DNA of 5,078 nucleotides from positions 1 through 5,078 of the forward strand of contig JAISAF010000398.1 of assembly GCA_031266855.1 (NCBI GenBank). The letters are read 5' to 3'. Shown here piece by piece: positions 4,354 through 5,078 of this stretch. Numbering within the stretch: position 1 is the first letter of the stretch; each line of letters opens with the position of its first letter. The stretch is from Spirochaetales bacterium. Lineage in GTDB: Bacteria > Spirochaetota > Spirochaetia > DTKZ01. Under the pieces are notes generated by a model. That model searched no databases. It was not told where the DNA came from and saw nothing but the letters and a program-made list of their open reading frames with translations. The position numbers and the translations under genes were made by a program.

Positions 4354-4367
4354 AAAAATCTGTGAAA
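4334..4367 (+). repeat. 17-bp tandem duplication at the nth start
   Basis: TGAAAAAATTTGTGAAA (4334-4350) is followed without a gap by TGAAAAAATCTGTGAAA (4351-4367), one mismatch in 17. Seventeen is not a multiple of three, so the duplication shifts the frame. The join creates both the TGA that ends the small frame at 4321 and the ATG at 4350 that opens nth. Confidence 0.85.
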
Positions 4368-5078
4368 ATATCTGTAAAAAGTTCTGTGGCGGAAACCCTG
4401 CCAGGCGGGAAGGGAGGGCTGGTTCCGCCTGGGCCCTCCGGCTGGGAAAGGATTTTTCAGGATTTGCGTAAGCGTCTTGGCTGGCAGGATAAAAAAGACG
4501 CGCCGCGCAGCCCGGAGGGCGGTTTGCCTTCGGTGTCGCAGGTTGCCGGGGAAAATCATGGGGATCCTTTCCGCGTGCTTGTCGCGACGATGATATCCCT
4601 TCGTACAAAAGACGAGGTAACATATACCGCTTCGCGCCGTCTTTTTGAGAAGGCTCCGTCCCCCGCCGCTCTGGCTGCCCTGCCGGAAACGGCGATAGAA
4701 AAACTTATTTATCCCGCGGGATTCTACAAGACAAAGGCCGCGAGTATACGGGAAACAGCCCGCCGTGTCGAGCGGGACTATGGGGGGAAGGTTCCCGCCG
4801 ACAGGGAACTTCTTATGGCTTTTCCTGGCGTGGGAAGGAAAACCGCGAATCTTGTACTGAATCTTGGATTTGGTATCGACGCGATATGCGTGGACACTCA
4901 TGTGCACCGGATATCGAACCGCGCCGGCTGGGTGGAAACAAAAACGCCGGAGGAAACGGAGGCCGCCCTTGGCAGGGTAATGCCGCGGAAATTCTGGATT
5001 CCGCTGAATGAACTTCTGGTGAAATACGGACAAACCGTTTGTACGCCGGTATCGCCTCACTGCGGGTCATGCCCGCTC
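4350..5078 (+). CDS. nth: Endonuclease III (DNA glycosylase/AP lyase), 3' end cut by window
   Basis: The reading frame is open to the window end, giving 243 residues. The protein removes oxidised pyrimidines and nicks abasic sites in base-excision repair. From residue 72 it follows the family: DPFRVLVATMISLRTKD, then helix-hairpin-helix FPGVGRKTAN (158-167) with catalytic Lys164, then VDTHVHRISNR (181-191) with catalytic Asp182. The iron-sulphur cluster motif is under way: Cys231-x6-Cys238-x2-Cys241; the fourth Cys should lie just past the window. Residues 1-71 are about 40 longer than the equivalent part of E. coli Nth; the first 13 are basic (KKSVKISVKSSV), followed by a Gly/Pro-rich stretch (18-33). 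ATG 4350 is the first usable start in this frame; only a GGTGA 13 bases upstream resembles a ribosome binding site. It follows ispDF by 25 bases, and its start seems remade by the 17-bp duplication. Family call is firm; the exact start is less so. Confidence 0.92.
   Translation, partial: MKKSVKISVKSSVAETLPGGKGGLVPPGPSGWERIFQDLRKRLGWQDKKDAPRSPEGGLPSVSQVAGENHGDPFRVLVATMISLRTKDEVTYTASRRLFEKAPSPAALAALPETAIEKLIYPAGFYKTKAASIRETARRVERDYGGKVPADRELLMAFPGVGRKTANLVLNLGFGIDAICVDTHVHRISNRAGWVETKTPEETEAALGRVMPRKFWIPLNELLVKYGQTVCTPVSPHCGSCPL

Noticed and set aside
4233..5060. Minus-strand frame of 275 residues, and others at 4057-4623 and 4813-5070
   Set aside because: Antisense to IspF and Nth, whose catalytic motifs are all in the plus-strand frames.

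Overview
The window looks like spirochaete DNA, most probably a Treponema-type genome of roughly balanced base composition. This rests on four things: a lipoprotein with a relaxed spirochaete-style lipobox and GLUG repeats, a long poly-G tract of the kind known upstream of treponemal surface-protein genes, a carD - ispDF neighbourhood with IspD and IspF fused, and T-ending codons in the plus-strand genes. The genus is an inference; no rRNA or other marker is present.

Layout. 1-103: two perfect hairpins downstream of the first gene. 104-1486 (minus): complete gene for a 460-residue GLUG-repeat lipoprotein, probably exported and surface or periplasmic. 1487-2352: an 866-base divergent intergenic region with no convincing gene. 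It holds a leader hairpin, a 19-G tract (1830-1848), a relic-like ribosome binding site and start, a good minus-strand promoter (1949-1977), a cluster of palindromes (1982-2268), and a good plus-strand promoter (2316-2344). 2353-5078 (plus): a tight operon of carD, ispDF and nth, the last cut by the window edge.

How the genes fit together. CarD is an RNA-polymerase-binding transcription factor; IspDF carries two steps of the non-mevalonate isoprenoid pathway; Nth is a base-excision-repair glycosylase/lyase. The carD-ispD-ispF order is also known in mycobacteria, so this is a conserved neighbourhood. None of the three operon genes has a good Shine-Dalgarno sequence. carD appears leaderless, and the other two probably depend on translational coupling.

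Most notable observations: (1) an exact-boundary 17-bp tandem duplication at the ispDF/nth junction (4334-4367), which appears to have broken an ATGA-overlap start of nth and made a new one; (2) the 19-G tract in the lipoprotein upstream region, a phase-variation candidate; (3) a CarD with a strictly 3-residue-periodic basic N-terminal tail and an acidic C-terminal tail; (4) hairpins whose arms recur in alternating orientation. I saw no clear sign of a defence system, CRISPR array, transposase or RNA gene.
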